From: Athripsodes cinereus
Lineage: Eukaryota > Arthropoda > Insecta > Trichoptera > Leptoceridae
DNA: 64,000 nt
Direction: 5' to 3'
NCBI GenBank assembly: GCA_947579605.1
Contig: OX388311.1
Span: forward strand, 26,600,951 to 26,664,950
Under the pieces are notes generated by a model, which was given only the letters and a program-made list of their open reading frames with translations, made no database searches and was not told the DNA's origin. Positions within the stretch are counted from its first letter, which is position 1. The number at the start of each line of letters is the position of its first letter. A program made the position numbers and the translations under genes. This document shows positions 1 to 12,131 of this stretch, in pieces.

Positions 1-279
1 ACAGAGGGAACCAAAGTCTAGATAATAAAATGCCTTTGCGTCATTCATACATACATTATTTCATAATTTAAAAGTCTAAGATACAGAACAAAAATTAATG
101 TTGAATTTCATAGTTAAGTACCTCTCAGGACACAGAAGATGTGCCATTATTGGAAAATTCTCAAGATGATAGTAATTAATTTCCATCTGTCACAATGCGA
201 TGTAGATGCACTCGAAACGTGGTAGTAGTAATAAGACAAATGAATACTCAAAACCGACCCTGAATAATAACATAGGGTG

Positions 280-420
280 TGAAAATGCCGGAGTGCCGCG
301 GGACGCGAAATCAACGGCCGAGAAAATGAGGTTGCCGCTCTTTGATGCGTGTAATGGGGAGAGGGGGTGTCAAGTGCCGCACTAATATTGGGACATTAGC
401 CCAACAGAGACAATCTCTAC
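280..420. other. GC- and CpG-rich island in AT-rich DNA, function unknown
   Basis: GCCGGAGTGCCGCGGGACGC, AATCAACGGCCGAGAAAATG, GGTTGCCGCTCTTTGATGCG. The plus strand is open for about 30 codons but matches nothing I know. A conserved non-coding element or an old exon are both possible. Confidence 0.35.
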
Positions 421-2640
421 GAAGTGACTCTATATCTCTAGTACTACCGGAACATAATATAACACACATTTAATATCATCATACATGTGACACCCACCCA
501 TCAAACTCCTTCAAGTGACAAATTTTATCATCATATTGCTATTGGTTCTGCTCTCGAGTAGAACTCTATTTGAATTTAAGTACGATTATATATGTACCAC
601 TAACCTGATTGATACATTGTTATTATAGATCATTTATGCTGTTCCAATGGCTAATTTTAAAGAAATTTGTCAGTAATGTTACGTAAATCTGAACGATTTA
701 TTTTCTTTTGATGCCGCTTAATCACCATTAGTCAAGAGTTCAGCCTTTAGTTTCTACCTGAACCTGAAGGTCTGTAGATAATCTTTCAATGGCGCCGGTA
801 GATAATTCCATATAACAAGTGGCAAAAGTCTTTCATAGCAGCTTATCTTGCCAGTTTTGTTATCTTAAAAAGATACTTCAATTGTGTATGATCAATCATA
901 TCTTATGAAAGTGTAAAAAATGTCATTACTTGTTAATCACGTTTTCTATCGACCGGTCCCATGTGCATATTTTTTTCCCAGCGATATTTCTTTCATCATC
1001 TGACCATCCTTGACTCCTTCCAATATTTCACTTCCACAAACGTTAATGAAAATAAACAAAAATAAAGTATAAAATTATATAATATAAAAGTATAAAATTA
1101 TGTTACAAAATAGAAGTAAAATAAATTGCGTTTCATATAAAAACAAAAAGTTTATATGTTCACAATCAGCTGAACAACTCGACGAATAAGAAAATTTGCT
1201 TATTATTGTAGTGCTACTAAATTATTATCCTACATCTCAATCAACTAATTAGTGAAGATAGGGAGGGAGGGAGATGAATAGAGATATACATGGTTCTATC
1301 TATTCAGAGCCGCTGGTTGATGTTATCTTCAGATAGGGAAAGTTGAGGGTTAAGGAAGGAAGGGCAAGATGTCGATAAGAGGGTGAACGGGTTAATGAAT
1401 TATTTACACTATTCATTAAGAAAACGTACCAACGACAACAACAGTGTAATGAGTGAATTAAATCAAATAGATATTACTATTGGATGAATTAAAGTGTTAA
1501 GTTTTTAAATGCCTTAATACTTTTATTTTTCGTTATGTAGACAATATTGTTTCGTCTCTATGAATACCAACTATACATACAAAAAATATATAGATACAAT
1601 TTGTTAAAGTGTAAATTAAGTGGGAATGGGAGAAAGCAGGGACTCAGAACAGAGTAGAAATAATAAAAGTATTTGAGAGTTAGTTGGGTATTGTTATTTT
1701 CTTGACTACGTCATTTTCATTATAATTTTTTTTTATGAATTTTCAATGCTTCACTTAAAATCAACCTTTTACAATTATTTTAATTCACAGGTGAAGAATT
1801 TGAAAGGGGTTTAATGTTCAGTATTTCCATTGATTCTATATGTAGAATACACAAAACAATAACGGGATATATAGAAAATATTAGAAATTACTAAATTATT
1901 TATCTGGCTAACTGCGAACAATATTTACCTACGTTGATTACATGTGTACATTTAGTAAACTGCTAGCGCACGTGTGAAAAAGCCATATAATTCATTATTA
2001 TTCATTGAAGGCATTATTCTACAAGCTCGTGATAAAAAAGTGTTTTTATTAATAATATATTATCTCTATCTAAACCATAACAGCAAATCCTATAAGTAGG
2101 GCAACCAGTAGACCGACTGGATAAAAACAGATAACTATATAAAAAGTAATAAGCGTCGAAACTCTGTGTCATGCACTCCTAAAGGAAGTTCACATATGGA
2201 TGTGTATCATATACAACATACCTACCTAGTTAATACCTATTCAAATAGGTTGACTGTAATGTGAGTGTAATCAACTGGAATGATTAATCTAGAGTGGTTC
2301 AAAATATGATAAACATCCACACTTCTAGTAAGTAAAATCCAGTCCCCGACATCTAATTGTGTCCAAAATTCATAACATAATTATTTTTATGAAAAACTAC
2401 CTGAGTACCTGAAATATTTGTAATTTCTTTTCTTCTATTTTTTTAATCTCCACGTACCACAATTTATTACCCACCCGTAGTAAAGTATTTTTATATTATT
2501 TTTCACGAAGTATTATTACAGAAGCAACACAAAATAAACAGAATGTTTACATTTTAATCTTAAAGTGAATCTTGAAAAATTTCGATTAACATCGCAAATC
2601 TAGGAAAGATGAGACGAAAAGATTGTTTGTGTTTTATGGC
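421..2640. other. AT-rich stretch, nothing recognised
   Basis: Apart from a purine-rich patch near 1255-1390 (GATAGGGAGGGAGGGAGATG), no coding, repeat or RNA signal was found. Confidence 0.4.
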
Positions 2641-2647
2641 AGCACGT

Positions 2648-2690
2648 AACATTCCATTCCATTCCATTCTATCCTCCTTCCTATCTTCCT
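2648..2690 (+). repeat. (CATTC)n microsatellite grading into pyrimidine tract
   Basis: CATTCCATTCCATTCCATTC followed by TATCCTCCTTCCTATCTTCC. The tract ends near CCCCGTAG at 2713-2720, which resembles a splice acceptor but has no convincing exon after it. Confidence 0.75.
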
Positions 2691-2975
2691 GCCTTTCACT
2701 TTCTATTCTCTCTCCCCGTAGATGAAGTAATGGCAATGCAACCGAACCAAAAATATAATCGAAGCAATGAATATAATATTATAGACAAAGTTATCAAGAA
2801 TGAAAATCTTAAATTCTTAATAATTCATGATGAAAAACGTACAACAGCAAATTTCTATATAAACTTGCAATTGAAAGCATTTCAGACTATCATCATAAAA
2901 AGATTTATTGATGACATCAGCCAGAATTTGATTTTTTTAATTAAATCATAATATATTATAAGAATAAGAAAAGAC

Positions 2976-3004
2976 AACGTCATCTCATTTGGGTAGTGCC
3001 CTGA
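2976..3004 (-). repeat. Fragment of SINE family B
   Basis: GTCATCTCATTTGGGTAGTG followed by CCCTGA matches GTCACCTCATTTGGTAGTGC at 16.02 kb. No tRNA-like part remains. Confidence 0.35.
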
Positions 3005-3523
3005 AAAATACCAAACAAGGTGACATTGTAACAGAATATATTTTTTTCAAAAATGTATTTTTTCTTACTGAATTTCTCCATGAGACAATTTGTATGAATT
3101 TGTGCATTGAAGAAATAATTAAAATGTATGCGAATACAGTAACAGTTTTGATATAGTAGGAGTGAACAATGACTCAGGATACAAGATAAGGACCAGTGTA
3201 AATTACATTCCCAGCATTTCAAAACGCAGATTGCGTACCTACCCACCTACCCTTTGTCTTTATTCGTGCAAATGCTTAAGCAGATGGTTTTAAATATCGC
3301 AAGCATTTAATGCTATAATGGTTATAACTGCTGCGTGTAGGTACTCCCACTCCTCACCCTTTTGATGTTTCGTCGTCTAAGGGTCTCCGATATTAACTCT
3401 AAAATCAAGGCGAGTAAATTTGCATCTATCTATTTTCATTCTTAAGACAGTAGACATCTTAAATTCAGCGATGAGGCATGTGACAACATGCAACTCATTC
3501 TTAATCCACAAAAAAATGCTTTG

Positions 3524-3777
3524 TTACTACTACTACTACTTTACCATCACGGTGTATCCCACAAGTTGGATACTAAGCAGACCAGCTACATATAATAAAA
3601 ATGCAAGCTATCCTCAAGTGCCAACAAAATATTAAGACATTCAGAATGGGTGGCAAACATCATCGCTGAATATAAGATGTAAAATATCTTTATTTTTTTA
3701 ACAACTGCATTTTACAGGACACTTGAAAACTTACGGAGATGATTGGGAGACCAATTCTTTGCCGGGCACTTCGTGGA
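3524..3777 (-). repeat. DR copy, near full length
   Basis: (CTA)n start, CCATCACGGTGTATCCCACA, ATTCAGAATGGGTGGCAAAC, CATCGCTGAATATAAGATGT, TTTTACAGGACACTTGAAAA, GGGAGACCAATTCTTTGCCG. The pogo-type remnant follows 14 bases on. Confidence 0.85.
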
Positions 3778-3790
3778 CCAAAATGAATTA

Positions 3791-4588
3791 CAGTCGAACC
3801 TCTCATAACGAGTTTAATTCGTTCCAGACTCTTACTCGTTATGCGAAACCCTCGTTATGCGAAACACTCGTTATGCGAAACATTTTTTTCCATAGAAATC
3901 AATGTAAAATACGATAATGCGTTCCATGTCGAAAAAATAAGTATTCTTGGAGTACTCAATGTTTTTTTTTATTAACGTTTATTCAAATAAAATTACTTAT
4001 AAAAGAGTGTAACAACTTGTAATACAATTTAGATTTGGAAAAAAACGTACCTAAATAAAAATATGAATTCATGACAAATAATTAACCATTTTTAACTAGA
4101 AAACTAACCGTAAACGTAGCCGTTTCGTAGACATTCTTGACACTTCCTTTGAAGCATCCATCTTTTGTTCTTGAGAATAGTGCAGATCGTTGATGTTGAC
4201 CGATAGTATGTGTGCGCTAGATATGCCATACTCACACCTTGTTTTCACTTTTCAACGATTTTACGTTTCATTTCATCAGTTATTTTTATTCTCTTCTGGC
4301 TGTCTTCTTATGTTTTTTCTTCGGGGACATTTTTGAACGGATTATAATACATTGCACATAAAAAATTACTCATAATATAAAAACCATGGCGCTAACGAAG
4401 CGAGTGCTAAACACAGACAGATGTATTGGCGCGGAAGTCCCGGCTCACAAGGTCACAAGTGAATGTCGTGAAAAAGGGAACCACCCTTTCTCTGTAACTC
4501 GATATACGAAATATCGCTCGTTATGGGAGCAACTTTTTCACATTTTTTTTGCTCGTTATGAGAATTACTCGTTATGAGAAGTTCAATA
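3791..4588 (-). mobile_element. pogo/Tigger-type DNA transposon remnant
   Basis: Left end CAGTCGAACCTCTCATAACG begins right after a TA (3789-3790); the right end reads, on the minus strand, TTGAACTTCTCATAACGAG. Both ends carry repeated CTCGTTATG words. Between them, on the minus strand near 4130-4340, decayed coding sequence reads MSPKKKHKKTARRE, then in a shifted frame KITDEMKRKIVEK, a stop, KQGVSMAYLAHTYYRSTSTI and LKNKRWM: the N-terminal helix-turn-helix DNA-binding domain of pogo/Tigger transposases. The DDE catalytic part is lacking. A DR copy ends just before it (3777). Confidence 0.85.
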
Positions 4589-4599
4589 TGTTGTTATGA

Positions 4600-5300
4600 A
4601 CAGTAGAATGTCAAATGTTTGGGATACAAAAGGAAATGTATATTTACATGTTGTAATTATAAATATATATTTTTCACGAAGTTATGTATGTTGTATACGA
4701 AACACACAAATGATCCATCGAGATGATTGACATTTCTTGCAGCTGAATATGAAATCAAAATATCTTAGGAGAGAAGAGTTAAAAATTGATGAGCTATTAA
4801 AAAAACTGCAAAAAATATGTGTCTATTTTGTGCTCGTTAATCATATGGTAGAAGTGGATGGAAGTCCTAGAAGACGAAGAATTCAAAGTATCTGCAAGAA
4901 ATGTCTGAGCACCATAGACCCTAATCTAACTAGATCAATATGAAAAGGTATATTTTTAATAGAAAGGAATTAAGGCTTCAGTGTATATTATCTACGGTAT
5001 CTTTCACAAAATAAGAACTCCTTGTGAAATATTCCACGAACACGATTTTTCGTACCTAAATCTTTCACGCTAGAATTGAAAAGTTAGCAATATTAATTCA
5101 GACAGACCGCACAACCCTACTATTTCATTCATCCCTCTTAATTTTTGTGGTGCCGTGTTGTAATGATCGTAATTTGAAATTTTATGATAATAATATTTTA
5201 TTTTACAGTGATTGCAAATGTTCACTGAATACTTAATTTGCCACATAATACTGAATTACTTTAATACTATTTTAATATCACCGGATACGGAGATTAATAT
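4600..5300. other. AT-rich stretch, nothing recognised
   Basis: Only short chance ORFs (for instance 4737-4943, 68 codons, no family resemblance). Confidence 0.4.
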
Positions 5301-5308
5301 TATTATCT

Positions 5309-5460
5309 GTCTATCTATCTATCTATACCATAAGTGGAGAGGCTAGTAAAGTCAGTGCTACAGTGCTTATAAACATACAAGTCGTTCTTCCCGTGATAAT
5401 GGAAATTAATGCATTCAGGATGGGTGGCATACCTAACAGTTGAATTAAAAATGTTTAGTG
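5309..5460 (-). repeat. (TCTA)n and a partial DR copy
   Basis: CTGTCTATCTATCTATC then TATACCATAAGTGGAG, AAACATACAAGTCGTTCTTC, CATTCAGGATGGGTGGCATA. A TCTA tract replaces the usual CTA tract. Confidence 0.65.
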
Positions 5461-5489
5461 ATGTTCTTCGAATAAAACATTTGTCTATA

Positions 5490-5745
5490 GTATAGACTCT
5501 ATACCATCATGACAATACCTACAATTGGCGTAATCATTGGACTTTCTGCGTGTAATTAATATACAGGTTGTCTTCTCCGTGCCTTGAAAAAACAAGAATC
5601 TAAATTGGGTGACACGCTTCATGATTGAATTTAAGATGGTATGATGGATGGATGACTTTTTCGTGATATTTTACGAATGTTCTCCAATTACACGACACTC
5701 AAATCATGCAGAAATGATTGGAAGATCTGCCATATTCCAGAGACT
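5490..5745 (-). repeat. DR copy, diverged
   Basis: CTATACCATCATGACAATAC, AGGTTGTCTTCTCCGTGCCT, AATTGGGTGACACGCTTCAT, GATTGAATTTAAGATGG and TTTTACGAATG in family order. Confidence 0.65.
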
Positions 5746-5749
5746 CTTA

Positions 5750-6985
5750 AATATACATTTTTTTATATTCAGCAGAGAAAAGATGATTAAAATCGACATA
5801 TTTAATTGAATCATTCAAATATCAAAAATATACATCAAGAACAACTTTGTCATTCATATATATTCCAATATCCAAACAATTATTGTGACTTCTTACAGTA
5901 TATAGTAGTTATTATTTGATTTAATTAAGAACAAAGATTTATTTTATTTTATCTTCCGTATTTTCTCATTCTACTGATTAAGAAAACGATAGTCAAATGT
6001 ACGAATACATTGTATCAATATTTTGATGGGTGTACTTTGTAAGACTGCAGTTTCACAACAATATATATGTATAATAATAATACTTGACGTAACCCTTTTA
6101 GTAAGAGAACTATTCACGTAAAATATTGTAGTCATAAAATTGATCTAGATCGCATACATAATAAACAAAATGGAATTATTATTATTGTTGTGGTCCCTTA
6201 TACCCGCTTTTCCCCCGGCAACCCTTGAGAAGTTATCTTTATTACTATTTTATGATTTATTTTGAATTGATTCACAAAGAAAGGGGAATGCATGAGGTAG
6301 AAGAAATAGACAATTATTTTAAAAGAACCTACTAAAAATTTCATGTTTATAAAAATAAGATTTTCTAGAATTCATCACATATGTGAATAAAAATTATATC
6401 TTTAGTTTTTACCAATTTTACAGGAAACACACGTTTAATTTTATTTTATTTGATAAGACACTCACACTCACCGAAATCTTTCAATTTCTGAATATTCAAG
6501 AAGATATGAAACTTTAACATAGATTTCCGGGTTAATTGAAAGACATCGAATTCAAGCGATAAACTCGCCCTCTGTACATTGAATTGTATGTAGGTATAAC
6601 TGATATTTTTATGATTCTTTGTATTGATTTGAAATATTGTAACTGTGAAGAAGAAAATAAATTAATTAATTGATTAAAATTTTCCTACAATCGTATCAAT
6701 ATAAAGTGAGACAGACGAGGCCTTGATTCGAGAGAGATTTGAAAATGGGCTGAGAATGTTGTAATATTTTTATTAATTATTGACAATTTAAAAAAATATC
6801 ATAAACTTCGAAACGGATTTGTTTGAAAGTACATGCTTTCCAGATCCCCTGTAGCATGTTGTCATGTTTTTGTTTCTCATTGTGTGTTGATTGTTTTTGT
6901 TTCATGTATATTTTGTATTGTTATTGTACTGTTAAGGATGTTTTACCCGTATGTTGTGTTAATAAATGAATAAATTAATATATTA
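5750..6985. other. Likely intron downstream of the Ig exon; two AT-rich element tails
   Basis: Contains AAGAAAATAAATTAATTAAT near 6650 and GTTGTGTTAATAAATGAATA near 6950, both LINE-tail-like. I looked for the next Ig exon on the minus strand here and did not find it. Confidence 0.4.
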
Positions 6986-6994
6986 AAGATTTAC

Positions 6995-7098
6995 CTTATA
7001 AGTGCCAAGATTCTTTACAGAGCATGCAAGCTTGACACTCCTTCCAGCTGGAACAGTGATGTTCTCAATTACGTCCGTGAACTCTGGATCTTCGATTA
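6995..7098 (-). CDS. Internal exon of an Ig-domain adhesion protein (DIP/lachesin type)
   Basis: The minus strand shows TTTTCAG before 7098 and AAG|GTAAAT after 6995, good acceptor and donor sites, enclosing 104 bases. Read with two leading bases (TA) completing a codon from the previous exon, it gives 34 codons without a stop, ending on a codon boundary. The peptide begins IEDPEFTDVIENITVPAG and continues RSVKLACSVKNLGTYK: the start of a first immunoglobulin domain with its B-strand cysteine (LACSV). From family knowledge this pattern is typical of arthropod DIP (Dpr-interacting protein), lachesin and amalgam-like neuronal cell-surface proteins, which pair with Dpr proteins in synaptic specificity. 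The tryptophan-bearing C strand should follow in the next exon, at lower coordinates, but I could not find it between 1 and 6990. The closest paralogue cannot be decided from 34 residues. This is the only convincing host coding sequence in the window. Confidence 0.85.
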
Positions 7099-7109
7099 CT
7101 GAAAAGAAA

Positions 7110-8630
7110 TGAACAACAAATGTATTAGTCAAAGAGATAAAGTCTTATAATACAATTTAGTTTTATGTCACCTTGATGAAATTCATCTAATTGATGACTA
7201 ATCATGCCACTCATTCGAAATGTCTTATTTTTTCATGCCAAAAAGAAGATAACGTTTATTGCAAGCAGCAAATCTTTCAGCTATCCCGCTTGAAAAAGAT
7301 TCAGTAATTCATATATAGAACGACTCTTAAATTACTGCGACCGTTAAATTAGTAAGTTATACTTAAACGTTATCAGGAAAACATAAAATTTGTAAAATTA
7401 TCCAGTTATTACACAATGAAAATTGCAAATTCCTCCTTAGTTGCCTACTCACTTAACTACTATAAGTCGATTTTCATCCCTTTCTTACTGCCTTCGCTAT
7501 GACGGCGCGGCGAGCGTCGCGATGTCATTTTTATCCCCCATCAGAAAGAAATATTCCTTTTCATTTTTCTCAAATTTTCTCAACCAATATATAAAATATA
7601 CCGATATCTCGATAAGTAAAGTTATCGAGTATAAATTCAAAAATTATCGTATAGAATTGGATTTTTGGAATGCTCATTCGGCAGACCCATACTCCGTAGT
7701 TTTAAGAAGCAAAACAACATAGTTATAATATATACATAATTTGATATTAAATTGCCACCTATGAAAAATACCTATGAATCAAAATATTTCATGTTTAAAA
7801 AGATATGATTATATTCAACACTGTTTACTTAAGGAAGTACTTATATGTGAACTATTGAAAAACAAAATCGTAAAAAATATTGAAATCATCTAGAAAATAA
7901 TTAAATTACCAAAATTTAAATAGTACCTTTAAAAAAAATAGTCAATAAATAATAAATGGTTATCAAAAGGTGAAGAAGTAAGACTACATAATTATGAGCG
8001 ACTAATAGTTTCTTGAGGAGAAGCAAAAAATAAATATCGCATAGAAAAATGATAAGAAGGAACATATAGAACTATCCTACACATTAGTACGTATAATATA
8101 ATATGAAATTTTTAGATAAAATCATCAAATTTCAAGCGAACTCAAAATATGTGATAAATTATGCGATCTCTTTTTTTTCGAAATCGAGTGAGAATGAGAA
8201 TCCGTGCCAGTGAGAATTCGAGAAATGCATAATTTCTTATCGAACCTGTGTGAGAAATTGAGAAATAAACGTATGAAAACGAGTGAGTTGTCGAGTTCTC
8301 CGTTCCCAAGTTTCACCTCGCACGTTTTATATTATTTAACGCTTAAACGGATATTAAGGAATCATATATCAAGTGGGGTGATGCCTTCGGGCGAATGCCG
8401 AGACACTCTTCAAAAATGTCCTTTTTATTTGGACTGACTTTATAAATTTTGACATTTCATTTCCATAATATTCAAGTCGGGTTTTCGTTGTAGAAAGTGA
8501 CAGGCAAGAACATCCTTGTCGTTAGAGAAATCATGATGTACATTTATTTATATTAATATTTACTCTTTCAAATTATACAAGGTAGACAGTGAATCTGTCT
8601 AAATTTTTGGTATAAAGTCATTAGTTCCTT
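7110..8630. other. Likely intron upstream of the Ig exon; nothing recognised
   Basis: A small GC-rich word (GACGGCGCGGCGAGCGTCGC near 7500) stands out. ORFs at 7441 and 8204 resemble no family. Confidence 0.4.
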
Positions 8631-8634
8631 ATGT

Positions 8635-8815
8635 TTAATTTATCGACCGACGGTTTTTGGTGGAAGTTCATATTTAAATTTTACTTTACATAAGTAAACT
8701 TTACTTTTGCCTGTCGATGAGGGCGGAAGCTCTTTCAAAATTAATAAAGGCAACAGTGGATTAAGTATATAAATCTTGTTTTATTAATAAATTATTATTA
8801 ATTCATATTTAAAAG
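8635..8815 (+). mobile_element. Decayed relative of the 37.6 kb foldback
   Basis: TATCGACCGACGGTTTTTGG then TGGAAGTTCAT corresponds to the sequence before the 37.6 kb element; GTCGATGAGGGCGGAAGCTC with TTTCAAAA corresponds to its hammerhead-like core; CAGTGGATTAAGTATATAAA and CTTGTTTTATTAA to its tail. The inverted left arm is largely missing. Confidence 0.6.
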
Positions 8816-8989
8816 CACGTTAGTGATAAGTTCGCTCAAAAAATGAATAATGTAACACATGTAATTGTGAATCCCTCTAATAAAAATTTCGGTAAGCAAT
8901 GGGCGTCTCATTTTTTTTTTGTGAGTTTTTAAGTACTTGATCTTTGGCATGCATTCGTAAGACATTTCGTAAGGTTTTAAGACATTTCA

Positions 8990-9128
8990 CATATTCAGTT
9001 CGGAATTGAGATATGCCACCCATCCTGAATGTCTCCAATTTTATTGGCACGGAGTGAACGCCTCACATGTTTATTACAAGCAGTAGGTCCGCTGGCAACT
9101 CAACTTGTAGGAGATGCCGTAATGAGGT
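8990..9128 (+). repeat. DR copy, 3' part
   Basis: GAGATATGCCACCCATCCTG, AATTTTATTGGCACGGAGTG, CTTGTAGGAGATGCCGTAAT. Confidence 0.75.
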
Positions 9129-9237
9129 GCATGATTGGTAATTATGAAGAACCTAACAACAGATCTGAACATGGAACTAAAGTAAAATAAAAATATAATA
9201 AACCTCTCGGACAGACTCTAGTATAGGTTTATTACAT

Positions 9238-9486
9238 TTTTTTTTTTACATGTATAGAAAATTCACACAGACCGAGCTAGTCCCAAACTAAGATGTGAAT
9301 CTTGTATTATGGGTACTAACGCGACGATACACATATACAATGCACTACACACATATACATATAACACCCAGACCCAGGACAATCTGAAAAAAGTCATTCT
9401 TCATTTTGCCCTGGCCGGGAATCGAACCCGGGACCTAGTGACTCAAAGGCAAGTGCGTTAGCCTCCACGCCACACCGGTCGTCAAA
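9238..9486 (-). mobile_element. tRNA-derived SINE, family A
   Basis: Minus strand: GACGACCGGTGTGGCGTGGA (A-box part), CCTTTGAGTCACTAGGTC, B box GGGTTCGATTCCCGGCC, GGGCAAAATGAAGAATGAC, CCTGGGTCTGG, ATAATACAAGATTCACATC, TTGGGACTAGCTCGGTC and a terminal A-run. About 245 bp, full length. The tRNA-like part is not a functional tRNA gene: it merges directly with the unrelated body. Confidence 0.85.
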
Positions 9487-9569
9487 TGTAAGTCGTTATG
9501 TAAGTCTGGAATAAAAAAATATAACTCTGTCATCTACTTATATATTTGTCTATAAAATCATGACGTCTC

Positions 9570-9770
9570 TAAGCCAGTGGTGTAACTATTAAACATAATA
9601 AACATACAGGTCGTCTTCTACGTGGCACTAGAAAAATCAGGCATCCAGGGTGGATGGCATACTTCATACGTCGCATAATTGAAGACTATAAATGTCTTAT
9701 TCGTGACGATTAACGAACACCTATCTTTCACAGGTTAAAAAGTTTTCGAATGTCTCCTAAAAAGCTTGGG
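9570..9770 (-). repeat. DR copy, partial
   Basis: AACATACAGGTCGTCTTCTA, CAGGGTGGATGGCATACTTC, TTCGTGACGATTAACGAACA, AAAAGTTTTCGAATGTCTCC. Confidence 0.6.
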
Positions 9771-10240
9771 TTTGAAAAACGTCAGAAATAAGATATTTAA
9801 TTTTTAATCAAAACATTTTTAGAAAATTCAAATTTATTTTTTGAAAAATAACGTCTAAGAAATAGACACAGCATGTAACAATATAGAAATATTGGAAAGG
9901 AATATGAAAAATAATGATTTTTTCAAAACCAATATAGATTGAATACAAATAACGGCTGCAATGTGTCGCATATTTAATAATTCAATTAAGCTGGTTTCGA
10001 TCTTTCCCCTAATTAAAAATTTGCTGCATCTGCTCTGAGAATATTGTGATCAGCCCTTACAGTAGGTAGGTACGAACGTATCTACATAGTTTGTGTTGTC
10101 AATATTTGCACAACGATACAAATAATAATTACGAAAGCAGCAAGGATAAGAGAAGACGGTTTGAACAATAACCATTCTCACAACCAACAGACTGAAACAG
10201 AGTACCCCAGGTGAGTTTATCTTGTTGAAAATAGAAAGCA

Positions 10241-10356
10241 TAACACGATACTTCAATATTCTAAAGAAGGTATATTTTTCATGTTCATTTATTTATTCTT
10301 TACTGTATAATTTTAAATACAATCAATATACAGAGGTCGAGTTTATCGCAAAGCAT
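10241..10356 (+). repeat. 115-bp tandem repeat, unit 1 (left of the LINE)
   Basis: First unit of a four-unit array: TAACACGATACTTCAATATT to CGAGTTTATCGCAAAGCA. A degenerate partial unit (GAGTTTATC...AAAGCATAACACG) lies just before, at about 10212-10247. The RTE-like LINE separates this unit from the other three. Confidence 0.9.
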
Positions 10357-10362
10357 AACACG

Positions 10363-12131
10363 TAAAAGAAGCAACAATGAGATGAATAGTATGAATGCGA
10401 TTAGAAATAAAGAGGGATGTATGTTGATGAATGGTCTTGACGTTGTGAATAGATGGAAAGAATATTTTGAGGAGCTGTTTGAAAGTGGAGGCGAATATCC
10501 AAGCCAGAATAGTGAAAGGGAAAATGCGAATGAAGCAAGGGATGAAGAAATAACTATGGATGAGGTTAAGAATGCATTGAAGAAGGCGAAGAATGGCAAA
10601 GCGGTTGGGTATGATATGATCTCTACGGAATTCATCAGTCTGAGTGGGCTGAGGACTCTCGAATGGTGTCATGCACTCTTTAACCAGTGTTGGAGGGAAG
10701 GTTGCACGCCAGAAGACTGGCGAAAAGCTGTGATATGCCCTCTATACAAAGGAAAGGGGTCAAGACTAGAATGCGGGAGTTATCGGGCTATTAGTCTGCT
10801 GAGCTCGGTGGGGAAACTGTATGCAAGAATATTGATTGAAAGAGTTCGAAAAGTGACTGAGACGAATGTATGGGATGTGCAAGGTGCCTTTCAGAGTGGT
10901 AGAGGGTGTGTGGACCAGATTTTCTCCTTGCGAATGGTGACAGAGAAGCTCCTGGAGAAACACCAGAAGCTTTTCTGCGCGTTTGTTGATCTAGAAAAGG
11001 CTTATGATAGAGTAGATCGTGAGAAAATGTGGCAAGTACTATCAATGTGTGGGGTGGGTAGTCGGCTAATTCGCGCCATTGCGTCCCTATATACAGGAAG
11101 TTCTGCGTGTGTTAGAGTGAACAATAACCTGTCGGAATGGTTCACATTGACAAAAGGAGTAAAACAAGGGTGCGTGATGTCGCCATGGCTTTTTAACCTA
11201 TACATTGATCATTGTATTCGTCCATTGAAAGAACTGAATGTAGGTGTTGATATGAATGGGATGAATGTAAGAGCGTTAATGTTTGCCGATGACTTGGTAT
11301 TGATGGCTGAAAGTGAAAGTGATCTACAGCGAATGATGACGTGTGTGTATGAAAATTGTGCGATTAATGGATTGAGAATGAATGCAAAAAAGACAAAAAT
11401 CATGGTGTTTGAAAGAGGAAGTGAGAGAACAGTATGCCAGGTAATGATTGACAACGAAGTGTTAGAGCAAGTTGACGAATGTGTGTACTTAGGTAGTTTG
11501 TTCACGAGAGATGGGAAGTGTGAAAGCGATATTGAAAGGAGAAAAGTTGCTGGCAATAAGGTAAATGGTGCAATCCGACCAATAATTGCAAATAGAAACA
11601 TATCCACCATAGCTAAAAGGTTGGTGCACTCTGCTATCTTAGTGCCAACACTTATGTATGCAAGTGAGACGTGGACATGGTTAAAAAAGGATGAAAGTGG
11701 CATAAATGCAGTGGAAATGAGATCGTTGAGAAGGATGTGTGGCAAGAGTCTGAGAGATCGTGTGCGTAACAGTGATATACGAAAGGAATGTGGAATGAAA
11801 GTTGGTGTAATAACAAAGATGAATGTAAATAAGTTAAGATGGTTTGGGCACGTGGAAAGAATGAATGAGGATAGAATGACTAAGAAGATATATTTGGCTG
11901 AGAGGAATGGTGCTCGGAGACGCGGACGTCCGAGGATTAAATGGCAAGATCATTTAAATCAAATCTTACAGGACGGTCACGTGTTGAGCACATTGAACAG
12001 GAGAGCATGCATGAGGAATTGTATGACAGTGACGGAAGCGAAACATGTATGCAAGGATAGAAGGAAGTGGCGCTCGATCCTTTCTGCCTACCCCGCGAGG
12101 AAGCGGCGTGATGGTATGTATGTATGTATGT
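10363..12131 (+). mobile_element. 5'-truncated RTE-like non-LTR retrotransposon with target duplication
   Basis: The element starts abruptly inside the region between endonuclease and reverse transcriptase and ends in a (TATG)n tail, as RTE-like LINEs often do. It is flanked by ATAACACG at 10355-10362 and at 12132-12139, a perfect 8-bp target-site duplication. Both flanks are parts of the same 115-bp tandem repeat, so the insertion went into an existing array. The endonuclease domain is absent, which is the usual 5' truncation of target-primed reverse transcription. Confidence 0.92.

Noticed and set aside
2730..2951. 73-codon ORF after a pyrimidine tract and CCCCGTAG
   Set aside because: Composition is AT-driven, no family pattern, and the ORF starts a few bases past a stop in the putative exon frame.
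9408..9486. tRNA gene on the minus strand
   Set aside because: A and B boxes are present but the sequence runs into a SINE body and cannot form a complete cloverleaf with acceptor stem.
10300..11745. Several minus-strand ORFs of 65-178 codons
   Set aside because: They are antisense shadows of the LINE reverse transcriptase frame on the plus strand.
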